From: Alistipes sp. Zagget8
GTDB lineage: Bacteria > Bacteroidota > Bacteroidia > Bacteroidales > Rikenellaceae
Assembly (NCBI GenBank): GCA_001941065.1
Contig: MSHJ01000005.1
Span: 310,001 to 374,000 of the forward strand
DNA: 64,000 bases
Reading direction: 5' to 3'
The notes under the pieces were generated by a model. The model saw only the letters and a list, made by a program, of their open reading frames with translations. It ran no database searches and was not told the DNA's origin. Of this stretch, positions 35,210-44,508 are shown one piece after another. Position numbers and translations under genes: made by a program. Every line of letters begins with the position of its first letter. Within the stretch, counting starts at the first letter, position 1.

Positions 35210-36700
35210 ATGAAACGATTCCTGAAAATCAATGCCGCGGACAATGTCGCCGTGGCGCTGGCCGACGACCTGCACAAGGGCGAAACGGTCGATGTCGACG
35301 GCGTCGGCATCACGCTCCGCGAAGACATCGCCCGGGGGCACAAGTTCGCCCTGCGCGACATTGCCGCGGGCGAGCATGTCGTGAAATACGGCTATCCGAT
35401 CGGCCACGCCACGGAGGACGTTCCGCAGGGCGGGTGGATTCACTCCCACAACCTGAAGACCAACCTTCGCGACGACCTCGAATATGTCTACACCCCCAAG
35501 GTCTACGACGTGGAGTCTCCGCGGCGCGACGTGAAGGTGATGGGCTACCTGCGGCGGAACGACACGATGGGCATCCGCAACGAACTGTGGATCGTGCCCT
35601 CGGTAGGATGCGTAAACGGGCAGGCGCAGGCCATCGCCGAGCGCGTGAAGCGCGAATGCGACTGCTCGCACCTCGACGACGTGCGGGTCTACACCCACAA
35701 TTACGGCTGTTCGCAGCTGGGCGACGATCATGCCAACACGCAGCGGGCGCTGGCCGCGCTGGTCCGGCATCCCAATGCGGGCGCCGTGCTGGTGCTGGGG
35801 CTCGGATGCGAGAACAACCAGGTGTCAGCCTTGAAGGAGGTGATCGGTGAGTGGGACGACGAGCGGGTGAAATTCCTGATCGCCCAGGAGGTCGAGGACG
35901 AGATCGAGGCGGGATTCGAAATCTGCCGCGGGCTGGTCGAAAAGACGAAACAGGATAAGCGTCAGCCGCTTCCGCTCAGCTACCTCAAGGTGGGTCTGAA
36001 ATGCGGCGGTTCGGACGGTTTTTCGGGCATCACGGCCAATCCGCTGGTGGGGCTGTTCTCCGACTGGCTGATCGCGCAGGGCGGGACCACGGTGCTGACG
36101 GAGGTTCCCGAGATGTTCGGCGCCGAGACGATCCTGATGGACCGCGCCGCGGACCGCCGGATTTTCGACGAGACGGTCTGCCTGATCAATGATTTCAAAC
36201 ACTATTTCCGCAAATTCGACCAGCCGATCTACGAGAATCCTTCGCCGGGCAACAAGAAGGGCGGCATCACGACGCTCGAGGAGAAATCGCTGGGATGCGT
36301 GCAGAAGGGCGGGGCGCAGCCCGTCGTCGATGTGCTGAACTATGCGCAGCCTATCGTGAAACCCGGACTCAATCTGTTGCAGGCTCCGGGCAACGACCTG
36401 GTGGCCGCCTCGGCGCTGGCCCTGTCGGGCTGTCAGCTGGTGCTGTTCACCACGGGCCGCGGTACGCCGTTCGGGGCCTTCGTGCCGACGATGAAGATTT
36501 CGACCAACACCCAGCTCTCGGAGTTCAAGTCCAACTGGATCGATTTCAACGCCGGAACGCTGGTCGAGGACGAAGAGCCGCAGGTCGTGCTGGACCGCTT
36601 CATCGACAAGGTGCTGGCCACGGCCGACGGCGAACACCTCAAGCACGAGAAGACCGGCTTCAAGGAGATCGCCATCTTTAAGACGGGGGTAACGCTGTAA
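35210..36700 (+). CDS. uxaA: Altronate dehydratase
   Basis: 496 residues. The N-terminal SAF domain (about 1-90) includes DIARGHKFALRDIAAGEHVVKYGYPIG. The C-terminal dehydratase domain has NYGCSQLGDDH, LGLGCENNQ, LKCGGSDGFSGITANPLVG and TTGRGTPFGAFVPTMKISTN, all typical of UxaA. The ATG at 35210 is preferred; two Mets upstream (35159, 35204) are in frame but lack similarity. It is an iron-dependent enzyme that dehydrates D-altronate to 2-keto-3-deoxygluconate, the substrate of KdgK. Confidence 0.95.
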   Translation: MKRFLKINAADNVAVALADDLHKGETVDVDGVGITLREDIARGHKFALRDIAAGEHVVKYGYPIGHATEDVPQGGWIHSHNLKTNLRDDLEYVYTPKVYDVESPRRDVKVMGYLRRNDTMGIRNELWIVPSVGCVNGQAQAIAERVKRECDCSHLDDVRVYTHNYGCSQLGDDHANTQRALAALVRHPNAGAVLVLGLGCENNQVSALKEVIGEWDDERVKFLIAQEVEDEIEAGFEICRGLVEKTKQDKRQPLPLSYLKVGLKCGGSDGFSGITANPLVGLFSDWLIAQGGTTVLTEVPEMFGAETILMDRAADRRIFDETVCLINDFKHYFRKFDQPIYENPSPGNKKGGITTLEEKSLGCVQKGGAQPVVDVLNYAQPIVKPGLNLLQAPGNDLVAASALALSGCQLVLFTTGRGTPFGAFVPTMKISTNTQLSEFKSNWIDFNAGTLVEDEEPQVVLDRFIDKVLATADGEHLKHEKTGFKEIAIFKTGVTL

Positions 36701-36707
36701 CGACGCC

Positions 36708-37712
36708 ATGCTGCGTTTTGCGATACTGACGATCCTGCTTTGCCGAAGCCTTTGGGCCTCGGCGGAGACGGTTTATACCGTCGACTGCAACGGCCGCGGG
36801 GATTTCCGAACGATTCAGGCGTGTTTCGACGCCCTGCCTTCGAAACCCGCGGAGTGGCGCACGGTGCGGATCATGCCCGGCACCTACCGCGAGAAGGTGA
36901 CGCTCGACGTCTACAAGGACAAGGTGCGCATTCTCGCCGGGGGCACCGAGCAGGTGTGCATCGTCTGGGACGACTATTCGGGGAAAATCGTCGACGGCCG
37001 CGAACTGACCACCTACGACAGCTATACGATGTCGATTCAGGCCGACGATATTTTCATGGAGGACATCCTCGTCGAGAACGACGCCGGACGGGTGGGGCAG
37101 GCCGTGGCGCTCGAAACCCGCGGCGACCGCATCCACCTCCGGGCCTGCACGCTGATCGGCAATCAGGACACCTTCTTCACGCGGGGATATGTCTCGCGCG
37201 TCTTCGTCGAACGCTGCCACATCGAGGGAACGACGGATTTCATCTTCGGCCCTTCGATCGTCGTTTTCGACGATTGCCACATCCATTGCAAAGCCGATAG
37301 TTTCATCACCGCTGCCTCGACCACCGAGCGCAACCGCTACGGCTATGTCTTTTTCAACTGCGGCGTGACAGTGGCCGAAGGGGTGACGAAGGTCTATCTG
37401 GGGCGTCCGTGGAAATCCACGGCCCGCACCGTGTGGATTCGCTGCGAACTGCCTGCGGCGATCCGCCCCGAAGGGTGGCGCGACTGGCATGACGCGGCCC
37501 GCAAAGGCGACGTGTATTATGCCGAATGGGGCTGTACGGGTCCCGGGGCGGACCGTTCGGGGCGTGTGGCGTGGTCGCGGGCGCTGACCGGCGAGGAAAT
37601 AACGGATTACACCATTCAGCAGATCTTTGCCAAAAAGACCGGCTCCGAACAGTTCCGCGACGATTGGGAGCCGCTCGGCGGGTTTCCGTCCGAATTTCCC
37701 GTAGAGCGCTGA
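36708..37712 (+). CDS. Pectin methylesterase (CE8), exported
   Basis: 334 residues. Signal peptide at about 1-18, then a right-handed beta helix of the CE8 family. Catalytic residues are visible: D154 in GNQDTFF, D177 in GTTDFIFG and R233 in LGRPW. It removes methyl esters from homogalacturonan outside the cytoplasm. It lies seven bases after uxaA, so the esterase is co-transcribed with the cytoplasmic galacturonate pathway. No pectate lyase is present in the window. Confidence 0.94.
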   Translation: MLRFAILTILLCRSLWASAETVYTVDCNGRGDFRTIQACFDALPSKPAEWRTVRIMPGTYREKVTLDVYKDKVRILAGGTEQVCIVWDDYSGKIVDGRELTTYDSYTMSIQADDIFMEDILVENDAGRVGQAVALETRGDRIHLRACTLIGNQDTFFTRGYVSRVFVERCHIEGTTDFIFGPSIVVFDDCHIHCKADSFITAASTTERNRYGYVFFNCGVTVAEGVTKVYLGRPWKSTARTVWIRCELPAAIRPEGWRDWHDAARKGDVYYAEWGCTGPGADRSGRVAWSRALTGEEITDYTIQQIFAKKTGSEQFRDDWEPLGGFPSEFPVER

Positions 37713-37742
37713 AAGATTTCTGTCGGGCTTTATTGAAATGGG

Positions 37743-37773
37743 TTGCTTTATCGATTAATTATGCCTATATTTG
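37743..37773 (+). promoter_or_regulatory. Promoter of DUF4932 gene
   Basis: TTG at 37743-37745, 20 bases, TATATTTG at 37766-37773, 18 bases before the ATG at 37792. Confidence 0.8.
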
Positions 37774-37791
37774 TGTATAAACATTCCGGAT

Positions 37792-38862
37792 ATGGGCAAA
37801 AAACTGCTTTGGATACTGCTGTCGCTTTTTGTGGCGGGACCGGTTTATTCACAGTCTTTCGATGTTTCGGTGGACGAGCGGGTCGAACTGCTGAGCATCG
37901 CTTTTTATCTGGGCGGCAATGAGGAGTATTCGAATATCCCCGAGGCGTACAAAAAGCGGATCGATGCGCATTTCGTCCGATATGCCGATCATAAACTGAT
38001 TCGCAGACTGATTCCGGAATACCGGAAATACGGCAGCATCGGCTGGAACGCTCCCGTGTCGCTGGCCTTGCAGCTGGAAATCTCTCCGAAAGGCAAAATC
38101 ACGTGGATTCCGAACGTGCAGATGGTGAATGTCGACTCCCGGTGGGATCGAGTCAACTACCGGAAATTCTTTCATAAATTGAACGGCTTTTACCGGAAAT
38201 CGAAATTCCGGGAATTTTACGGGGAGTCCCGCGAACTGTATGCCGCAGTTGAAGAGCGGATGAAAGCGGGTCTCGGCAGCAAGGTCGAATCCGCGTGGTT
38301 CGATGCTTATTTCGGTTCCCGGACGCCGAAACGTTTCAGGGTTGTCCCCGGTTTGTGCATAGGCCTCCATAATTATGGTATCCGGACGACTTACCGCGAC
38401 CGTGACTGGCAGGATTTGTATTGTGTGGTCGGTTCCTGGCGGGCGGATGATGAGGGAATGCCCGTCTATCCCCCGGGGTATTATGACTGGCTGCTGGTAC
38501 ACGAATTCAGTCATTCATATTGCAATCCGTTGATGGAAAAATATTTGGATCAACTGATGAAATACGCTCCGGCTTACCGGAAAAAGGCCGCGGAACTGGG
38601 ATATGCCGACGAACTGGGCGGCGGTTGGGAAAATATCCTTTATGAAGCGTTGGTAAGGGCCTGTACGATTCGGTGGTTCGTGGTGAACGACGGAAAGAAG
38701 CCTCAGGAGCTGATCGACTGGGACCGAAAGCAGGGGGTGTTTTTTACGGATGAACTGAGCGAATATCTGGCCCGCTACGAAAATAACCGAGAGAAATACC
38801 CGACGCTGGCGTGTTTTATGCCCGAAATCGTGAAATTCTATGACGACTACTTTGCGAAATGA
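37792..38862 (+). CDS. DUF4932-family putative secreted metallopeptidase
   Basis: 356 residues. The signal peptide (MGKKLLWILLSLFVAGPVYSQ) favours the ATG at 37792. A zinc-peptidase-like H237-E-F-S-H241 lies in WLLVHEFSHSYCNPL. A candidate third ligand, Glu, lies in NILYEALVRACTIRW about 50 residues on. I recognise the DUF4932 family, whose members look like gluzincins; activity is not established. The gene is visibly more A/T-rich than its neighbours and has its own promoter and terminator, so it is not part of the pectin operon. Confidence 0.78.
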   Translation: MGKKLLWILLSLFVAGPVYSQSFDVSVDERVELLSIAFYLGGNEEYSNIPEAYKKRIDAHFVRYADHKLIRRLIPEYRKYGSIGWNAPVSLALQLEISPKGKITWIPNVQMVNVDSRWDRVNYRKFFHKLNGFYRKSKFREFYGESRELYAAVEERMKAGLGSKVESAWFDAYFGSRTPKRFRVVPGLCIGLHNYGIRTTYRDRDWQDLYCVVGSWRADDEGMPVYPPGYYDWLLVHEFSHSYCNPLMEKYLDQLMKYAPAYRKKAAELGYADELGGGWENILYEALVRACTIRWFVVNDGKKPQELIDWDRKQGVFFTDELSEYLARYENNREKYPTLACFMPEIVKFYDDYFAK

Positions 38863-38884
38863 ACGGCACGGTAGCGTAATGCAA

Positions 38885-38912
38885 ACGGCCCTCGGAACAG
38901 AGGGCCGTTTTT
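38885..38912 (+). terminator. Rho-independent terminator
   Basis: Stem ACGGCCCTC / GAGGGCCGT, loop GGAACA, followed by Ts on the plus strand. It ends the DUF4932 gene and lies at the tail of the convergent epimerase gene. Confidence 0.85.
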
Positions 38913-38916
38913 CAGT

Positions 38917-40116
38917 CTATTTTTTCAGGTGTCCGGCGCAGGCCATCGCTTCGAGGCACATGCGGCTGTTGTGGTAGGGGCATTTCCAGAATCCTGCCTT
39001 GTCGTCCGTGCGGTTTACGGAGCCGTCTTCGCGGATGCTCCAGAACCATTCGCCGCCGGCCGTGTCGACCAGATGGGTGCGGATGTATTCCCAGGTCTTT
39101 TCGGCCTGGGCGAGGGCTTCGCCGATGCCGTGGTACGTGTAGAGCCACATCAGCCCCACGACGCATTCGGCCTGCACCCACCAATGGCGCTCGCGGTCGA
39201 GGCTTCCGTCGGCACGGTGTTCGTAAATCAGGCTTCCGTCGGATTGGTAGCCTTCGAGCGCTGCGTCGGCGATCCGGCGGCTGTGGCGTTTCACGCGCTC
39301 TGTGAGTTCGTCCTTGCCTATGGCCTGCGCCGCTTCGAGCAGCAGCCACGAAGCCTCGATGTCGTGACCGTAGGAATAGACATTGCGGCTCGTCTCGTGC
39401 CAGTCGTTGTCGAAAAAGAGTCCCAAATGGTGCGTCACAGATGATTCTATCTTGTCCAGGAAGATGCCGACGAGGTTTTCGAGTCGTTCGCGCAGCCGGG
39501 CGTCGGGCCACACGCGGTAGAGATTCGTATAGGGTTCCAGGATGTGCAGGTGGGTGTTCATCGTTTTGGGCGTGTTGTCGTCCTTGTCGCTCAGGCGCAT
39601 ATCCTCGATGGGGCTCCAGTCGCGTGCCGCGGCCTCGATATACCCGTTGCGGGCGTTGTCGAAAGCGTGCCGCTCGATGGTTTCGAACAGCCGGACAGCC
39701 TGTTCAAGGGCTTCGTGGTCGCCCGTGGCCCGGTGGTATTCGCTCAGTCCGTAGAGGGCGAATCCGAGGGCGTAGAACTGCTTGCGGGTGTCGAGCGGCG
39801 TACCGTCCGCGGTGACCTCCCAGTAGACGCCGCCGTACTGCTCGTCGTAAAAATGTCCCAGCAGCCACTCCTTGGCCCGTGTGGCACATTCGAGGTATTC
39901 CGGGCGTCCCAGTGCGCGGTAGGCCGCCGAGAAGGTCCAGAGAATGCGGCTGTAAAGGATTGCGCCGCGCGGCGCTGCGGCGTCGAGGTTGTTTTCGCCC
40001 GTGATGCGGCCGTGAAATCCGCCCCGGCCATCCTGCATACGGTCGGTCCAGAAGGGGAGGATCACCTCCTGCAGATGCCGCTCCAGTTCGGCGGCCAGAC
40101 GATCGAGTCGTTCCAT
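38917..40116 (-). CDS. AGE-family epimerase, probable cellobiose 2-epimerase
   Basis: 399 residues of the N-acylglucosamine 2-epimerase (alpha/alpha barrel) family. Probable catalytic His residues are in MNTHLHILEPYTNLYRVW, in YGHDIEASWLLLEAA and in KCPYHNSRMCLEA, matching cellobiose 2-epimerases. In the mannan route this enzyme turns beta-1,4-mannobiose into mannosylglucose, the substrate of GH130 phosphorylase, which is encoded at 60892-62070. The ATG at 40116 lies eight bases after the transporter stop; the frame continues upstream within that gene and should be ignored. Confidence 0.88.
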   Translation of the reverse strand: MERLDRLAAELERHLQEVILPFWTDRMQDGRGGFHGRITGENNLDAAAPRGAILYSRILWTFSAAYRALGRPEYLECATRAKEWLLGHFYDEQYGGVYWEVTADGTPLDTRKQFYALGFALYGLSEYHRATGDHEALEQAVRLFETIERHAFDNARNGYIEAAARDWSPIEDMRLSDKDDNTPKTMNTHLHILEPYTNLYRVWPDARLRERLENLVGIFLDKIESSVTHHLGLFFDNDWHETSRNVYSYGHDIEASWLLLEAAQAIGKDELTERVKRHSRRIADAALEGYQSDGSLIYEHRADGSLDRERHWWVQAECVVGLMWLYTYHGIGEALAQAEKTWEYIRTHLVDTAGGEWFWSIREDGSVNRTDDKAGFWKCPYHNSRMCLEAMACAGHLKK

Positions 40117-40124
40117 ATAACGTG

Positions 40125-41510
40125 TCAGTTTTTCGCTTTGCGGCGTGCCTCCAGTTCGTCCGAGACGGTTTTCATGGTCTTTTCGTCGAGCGGGTAGAAC
40201 CAGATGAAGACGACCGAGAGGACCGTTCCCACGGCCGGGAGCCAGCTCAGCATCATGCGGATGCCGTGGATGGCCTCGGCCGACTGCACGGCGTTGGCCT
40301 GAAATCCGTAGCGGGCCAGCAGCCAGCCCGTCAGGGCACCTCCGAGCGTCCATCCGAATTTCTGCGACATCGACGACGACGAGAAAATCAGTCCCGTGGC
40401 ACGCCGTCCGGTTTTCCATTCCGAATAGTCGGCGATGTCGGCGTACATCGACCACAGCAGCGGGAAGATGCTGCCCGCGCAGATGCTGATGAGCGTTTGC
40501 AGCAGGAAGATCGCCACCAGCTGGTCGGGACGCAGCGAGTAGAACACCGCGCTGAGCAGCGTTGCGGCAAGCATGGCTCCCAGGTAAATGCGTTTCTTGC
40601 CGAATCGGTCGGCGAGGGGAGCGGCCAGCGCCACGCCGATCATGTTCGAAGCCTGTCCGACCATGAGGTAGAGCGCCGAGAGGGTGAAGAATCCGCCGAT
40701 GGCCGCGGTCTGGTCCTGCTGGACGTAGTATTTGAAATAGTAGATCGTGGCTCCGTCGCGGATCGAGTTGAAGATCAGCGCCGCGATGCCTGCGCCCAGG
40801 AGAATCCACCACGGGCGGTTGTGGAGAAACAGGTCCTTCAGATCGTTTCGCACGGACCCCTGCCTGTCGGCGACGGGCTGTACGCGTTCGCGGACTCCGC
40901 GGAAGCATAACAGCAGCAGGACGGTGCAGAGAATGCCGATGGCGGCGACGGTCAGCGCCCAGCCGCGGGCCTCGGAGTGTACGCCGCCCAGTTCCGAGAA
41001 ACTGCGTACGAGGGGTTCTACCAGCGCCAGGGCGATGAAACTGCCGGCGTAGGCAAAGAACATGCGGTAGGAGGAGAGGGCGTTGCGGTCGCGGCCGTCG
41101 GACGAGATGACGCCCAGCAGCGAGGCATAGGGTACGTTGACGGCCGAATAGACCATCATCATCGAGGTGTAGGTGACGTAGGCGTACAACAGCCGCATGG
41201 CGGGCGTCCAGGTCATCGGGGGCACGAGGAACGTCAGCACGCCCAGCACCGAGAAGGGTACGGCTCCGAAGAGAATCCACGGACGGAATTTGCCCCAGCG
41301 GCTGTGGGTGCGGTCGGCGATCATGCCGAAAATCGGGTCGTTGACCGAATCCCAGATGCGGGTGACGAGGAACATGGTGCCGACGGCCGCGGGGGCCAGT
41401 CCGAAGACGTCGGTGTAGAAATAGAGCAGGTACATCCCGAATATTTTCCAGAACATCGAGGATGCCATGTCGCCGAATCCGTAGGAAATTTTCTCTTTGA
41501 TTCCGATCAT
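40125..41510 (-). CDS. GPH-family glycoside:cation symporter (ManP-like)
   Basis: 461 residues, 12 predicted helices. The start has the GPH signature KISYGFGDMASSMFWKIFGMYLLYFYTDVFGL and the conserved RIWDSVNDPIFGMIADRTHSRWGKFRPWIL. GPH transporters take up disaccharides or glycosides with Na+ or H+. Operonic with a cellobiose 2-epimerase-like gene, as in the B. fragilis mannan cluster, it is best read as a mannobiose (manno-oligosaccharide) importer. A -7 element lies 27 bases upstream of its ATG. Confidence 0.9.
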   Translation of the reverse strand: MIGIKEKISYGFGDMASSMFWKIFGMYLLYFYTDVFGLAPAAVGTMFLVTRIWDSVNDPIFGMIADRTHSRWGKFRPWILFGAVPFSVLGVLTFLVPPMTWTPAMRLLYAYVTYTSMMMVYSAVNVPYASLLGVISSDGRDRNALSSYRMFFAYAGSFIALALVEPLVRSFSELGGVHSEARGWALTVAAIGILCTVLLLLCFRGVRERVQPVADRQGSVRNDLKDLFLHNRPWWILLGAGIAALIFNSIRDGATIYYFKYYVQQDQTAAIGGFFTLSALYLMVGQASNMIGVALAAPLADRFGKKRIYLGAMLAATLLSAVFYSLRPDQLVAIFLLQTLISICAGSIFPLLWSMYADIADYSEWKTGRRATGLIFSSSSMSQKFGWTLGGALTGWLLARYGFQANAVQSAEAIHGIRMMLSWLPAVGTVLSVVFIWFYPLDEKTMKTVSDELEARRKAKN

Positions 41511-41801
41511 GTGTTTTCAGGGAGTTTAGGTTAGTGCAAAGATACGCGATAGGGGGACGTTCGAATAATACAATGAGAACTTTTTATGATGCTTTTTTAA
41601 CATGCCGGGACGCCCCTTGCGTGCGGATTTCTCCGCAAACCGCCAATCAGGCTTGTCCGGCCCCGATTTTTGCCGGCCGGACTGATGCTATTTTAACCAT
41701 TCCTTCCATTCTGTTAGCCAATCGGGGCCCGGGGTTCGGAAATTCGGTTCTGGCATTCTATTTTTGTTCCGTAACCGATTCACATAATCCAAACCGACCT
41801 G
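41511..41801. other. Divergent intergenic region of symporter and fusion genes
   Basis: Holds a -7 element on each strand: TATCTTTG on minus at 41537-41544 and TATTTTTG on plus at 41759-41766. Two perfect hairpins lie between them: TGCGGA-TTTC-TCCGCA (41622-41637) and GTCCGGCC / GGCCGGAC (41655-41682). These could be regulator sites or a short transcript. No ORF is apparent. Confidence 0.5.
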
Positions 41802-44435
41802 ATGATGAATAAGTATCTCGTTTCGTTTCTGCTGCTCTGCACGACCGTTTCCGGCGCATTTGCCGGGGCGCCCGTGCGTCCCCGCATCCTGCCCGGAACC
41901 GCTGCGGCCACCGAGGCCGTGGTTTTTTGGGAGCTTCCCGCCGATTACAAGGCCATGAAGCACTATGTCGTCCGCGTCGACGGCCGCCGCGCCGGGACCA
42001 CCGACCACAACAACCTGCGTATCACGGGTCTGCGTCCCGCGACGAACTATCGTGTGCAGGTCGCCGCCGTCGATGCCGCGGGCCGCGAACACAAGGCCCG
42101 GACCGTCGAACTCCGGACCAACCTCGCCCCGCGCATTTTCGACGTGCGCGATTACGGGGCCAAAGGCGATGGCGAAACCCTCGACACCAAAGCCATCCAG
42201 CAGGCCATCGACGCCTGCACGCCCGGCGGCGAGGTTTACGTTCCCGCGGGCGACTACCTCACGGGGGCGCTCTTTATCTGCAAGAGCGACATCAGCCTGC
42301 ACCTGGACGAAGGAGCCACGCTGCGGGCCGTGAACAACCTCGGGCACTTCCCGATGGTGAAAAATATCTACGAAGGATGGGTGAAGGACGTTTTCGCCAG
42401 CGTCCTGAACATCGGCCGCCTCTACGGCGACCGCTACCGGAACATCCGCGTCTACGGCGGCGGCACCATCGACAACCAGGGCAGCCTGCTGGCCGACCAG
42501 CAGACCCGCACCGTGGGCCGCATGGCCCGTTCGCACGGCCTGCCCGTCATCCGCTGCGACAACGTGGCTTTCGACAACGTGACCGTCACCAACCCCTGCA
42601 CCTGGAACGTCCATCCGCTGTTGTGCGACGGGTTCACCACCTACGGATGCCGGCTCGTCTCCTCGGGCTTCGGACTGAGCAACGCCGACGGCTGGGACCC
42701 CGACTCCTCGTCGGAGTGTTACCTGCTCGAATCGGTGCTCGACGGGCAGGACGACAATATCGCCGTCAAGTCGGTGGTCTATCCCGCCGAAAACGGTGAA
42801 AAGATCCTGAAACCCGCCGAAAATATCTTCATCAGCCATTGCCGCTTCCTGCGCGGCGGGGGGCTGGTCGTCGGGGCCGAGGTTCCGGCCGGGGCCCGCA
42901 ACGTCTGGTTCACGGACTGTGTGGTGGAGGGCAGCGACCGCGGGTTCCACGTTTGCAGCCGTCCGTTCGGCACCCGCCCCGTCGAAGGCATTCATTTCCG
43001 CGACATCGAGGTGAAGAACACCGGTTGCTGGGGCATCAACGTCACGGTCTGGTACTGGGTGCCGAGTTATCTGCCCGGCGTTTACGGAGCTGACGAACTG
43101 CTCAAAGTCCGCGACGTGACTTTCGAGAACATCCGTATCGACCGCGCCGACGGCAATCCGATTCAGGTGCTGGGCGTCGCCGAACAGCCGATGGAGAACA
43201 TCCTGTTCCGTAATGTGACCGTTGCCGAGAGCCAGTACGACGTGCTGCTGCGCAATGTCCGCGGCGTGAAATTCGAGAACGTGCAGGTCGGCGAGCGCTA
43301 CTGGGTGCTGGACAACGCCGAGGGAGTCGAACGCGATGCGCTGACCTCTGCACCCAAAACGATGAACTATCCCCACCGGCTGGCCGACCCCGCCGCCACC
43401 TACCGCACGAAGGCGCTCTATGATAACCTGCACAAGGTGGCCCGCAGCGGACGCTTCCTCTTCGGGGCGCAGGATGCCACGGCGTCGGGATTCGGCTGGT
43501 GCGACGACTCGGGGCGCAGCGACATCGAGCGTATCTCGGGCAGGAAACCGGCCTTTTACAGCTGGGATTTCATGGACATCGTCGACGGGGAAGGCAACCT
43601 GAAACCCGAAGCCGAAAAGGTACGCCGCCTCACGTGCCAGGCTTTCTACGAGGGCGGGGTGATCTCCTATTGCTGGCATGCGCCGAATCCGGTCACGGGA
43701 GGCAGTTTCTACGACACCTCGGAGCGTGTCGTGGAGAAAATCCTGCCCGGAGGCTCCCACCACGCGAAATTCACGGCCATGCTCGACCGCATCGCCGCCT
43801 ACAACCGCACGCTCGTCGGTAAGAACGGCGAACAGATTCCGGTGATCTTCCGTCCGTGGCATGAATTCGACGGCGACTGGTTCTGGTGGGGCCGCAACAA
43901 CTGCACGCCCGAGGAGCTGAAGGCGCTCTACCGCTTTACGGTGACCTACCTGCGCGACACATGCGGGGTGCACAATTTCCTCTACTGCTTTTCGCCCGAC
44001 ATCAATTTCACCTCGGCGGAAGAGTACCTGCGCAGCTATCCCGGCGATGAATATGTCGATGTCGTGGCGATGGACAATTACTGGCTCTACCGCATCGAGG
44101 AGAAGAACCTCGACCATGCGCACCTGCGGCTGAAAGTGATTTCCGACTATGCGAAATCCGCGGGCAAGATCGCCGCCCTTTCCGAAACCGGGCAGGGGGC
44201 CATCGACGATCCCGAATGGTTCACCGGACGGTTGCTGAAATCGATCTACGGCTACCCGGGCGAGCCCGTCGAACTGGCTTACGTCGCCGTGTGGCGCAAC
44301 AGCACGCTGGGATTCTTCACACCCTACGAGGGGCATCCCGCGACGAAGGATTTCCTACGGTTCCTCGACGACGAACGGGTGGTCACGGCATGGCCCTACG
44401 ACTGGCTGGGAATGTATTACCACCTGACCGACTGA
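41802..44435 (+). CDS. Secreted GH28-GH26 fusion with FN3-like N-terminus
   Basis: 877 residues. Signal peptide (1-20), FN3-like domain (about 25-108), GH28-type beta helix (about 110-540) and a complete GH26 barrel (about 545-877). GH26 is intact: acid/base E688 in RPWHEFDGDWFWWG and nucleophile E795 in ALSETG, so endo-beta-mannanase activity is likely. The GH28 part opens IFDVRDYGAKGDGETLDTKAIQQAID and keeps NADGWD (N294, D296) and D317-D318 in GQDDN. The usual RGHGG reads RGGG (351-354), so the His is gone. The usual RGIRIKS reads RGFHVCS (380-386). It may be a changed-specificity enzyme or a binding module. It is divergent from the mannobiose symporter gene. Confidence 0.9.
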   Translation: MMNKYLVSFLLLCTTVSGAFAGAPVRPRILPGTAAATEAVVFWELPADYKAMKHYVVRVDGRRAGTTDHNNLRITGLRPATNYRVQVAAVDAAGREHKARTVELRTNLAPRIFDVRDYGAKGDGETLDTKAIQQAIDACTPGGEVYVPAGDYLTGALFICKSDISLHLDEGATLRAVNNLGHFPMVKNIYEGWVKDVFASVLNIGRLYGDRYRNIRVYGGGTIDNQGSLLADQQTRTVGRMARSHGLPVIRCDNVAFDNVTVTNPCTWNVHPLLCDGFTTYGCRLVSSGFGLSNADGWDPDSSSECYLLESVLDGQDDNIAVKSVVYPAENGEKILKPAENIFISHCRFLRGGGLVVGAEVPAGARNVWFTDCVVEGSDRGFHVCSRPFGTRPVEGIHFRDIEVKNTGCWGINVTVWYWVPSYLPGVYGADELLKVRDVTFENIRIDRADGNPIQVLGVAEQPMENILFRNVTVAESQYDVLLRNVRGVKFENVQVGERYWVLDNAEGVERDALTSAPKTMNYPHRLADPAATYRTKALYDNLHKVARSGRFLFGAQDATASGFGWCDDSGRSDIERISGRKPAFYSWDFMDIVDGEGNLKPEAEKVRRLTCQAFYEGGVISYCWHAPNPVTGGSFYDTSERVVEKILPGGSHHAKFTAMLDRIAAYNRTLVGKNGEQIPVIFRPWHEFDGDWFWWGRNNCTPEELKALYRFTVTYLRDTCGVHNFLYCFSPDINFTSAEEYLRSYPGDEYVDVVAMDNYWLYRIEEKNLDHAHLRLKVISDYAKSAGKIAALSETGQGAIDDPEWFTGRLLKSIYGYPGEPVELAYVAVWRNSTLGFFTPYEGHPATKDFLRFLDDERVVTAWPYDWLGMYYHLTD

Positions 44436-44459
44436 CAAAGAGCGTTGCCGAGGTCCCTA

Positions 44460-44498
44460 AAAAAGTAACAGCCCGTTTTTTCGGGCTGTTACTTTTTA
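44460..44498. terminator. Bidirectional terminator
   Basis: Stem AGTAACAGCCCG (44465-44476) / CGGGCTGTTACT (44483-44494) with A and T runs at both ends. It serves the fusion gene rightward and the fimbrial operon leftward. Confidence 0.92.
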
Positions 44499-44508
44499 TT
44501 ACGGAGTG

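Noticed and set aside
38917..41280. Single 787-codon protein combining epimerase with an N-terminal extension
   Set aside because: The extra upstream part is an out-of-frame reading of the GPH symporter gene; the epimerase starts at 40116.
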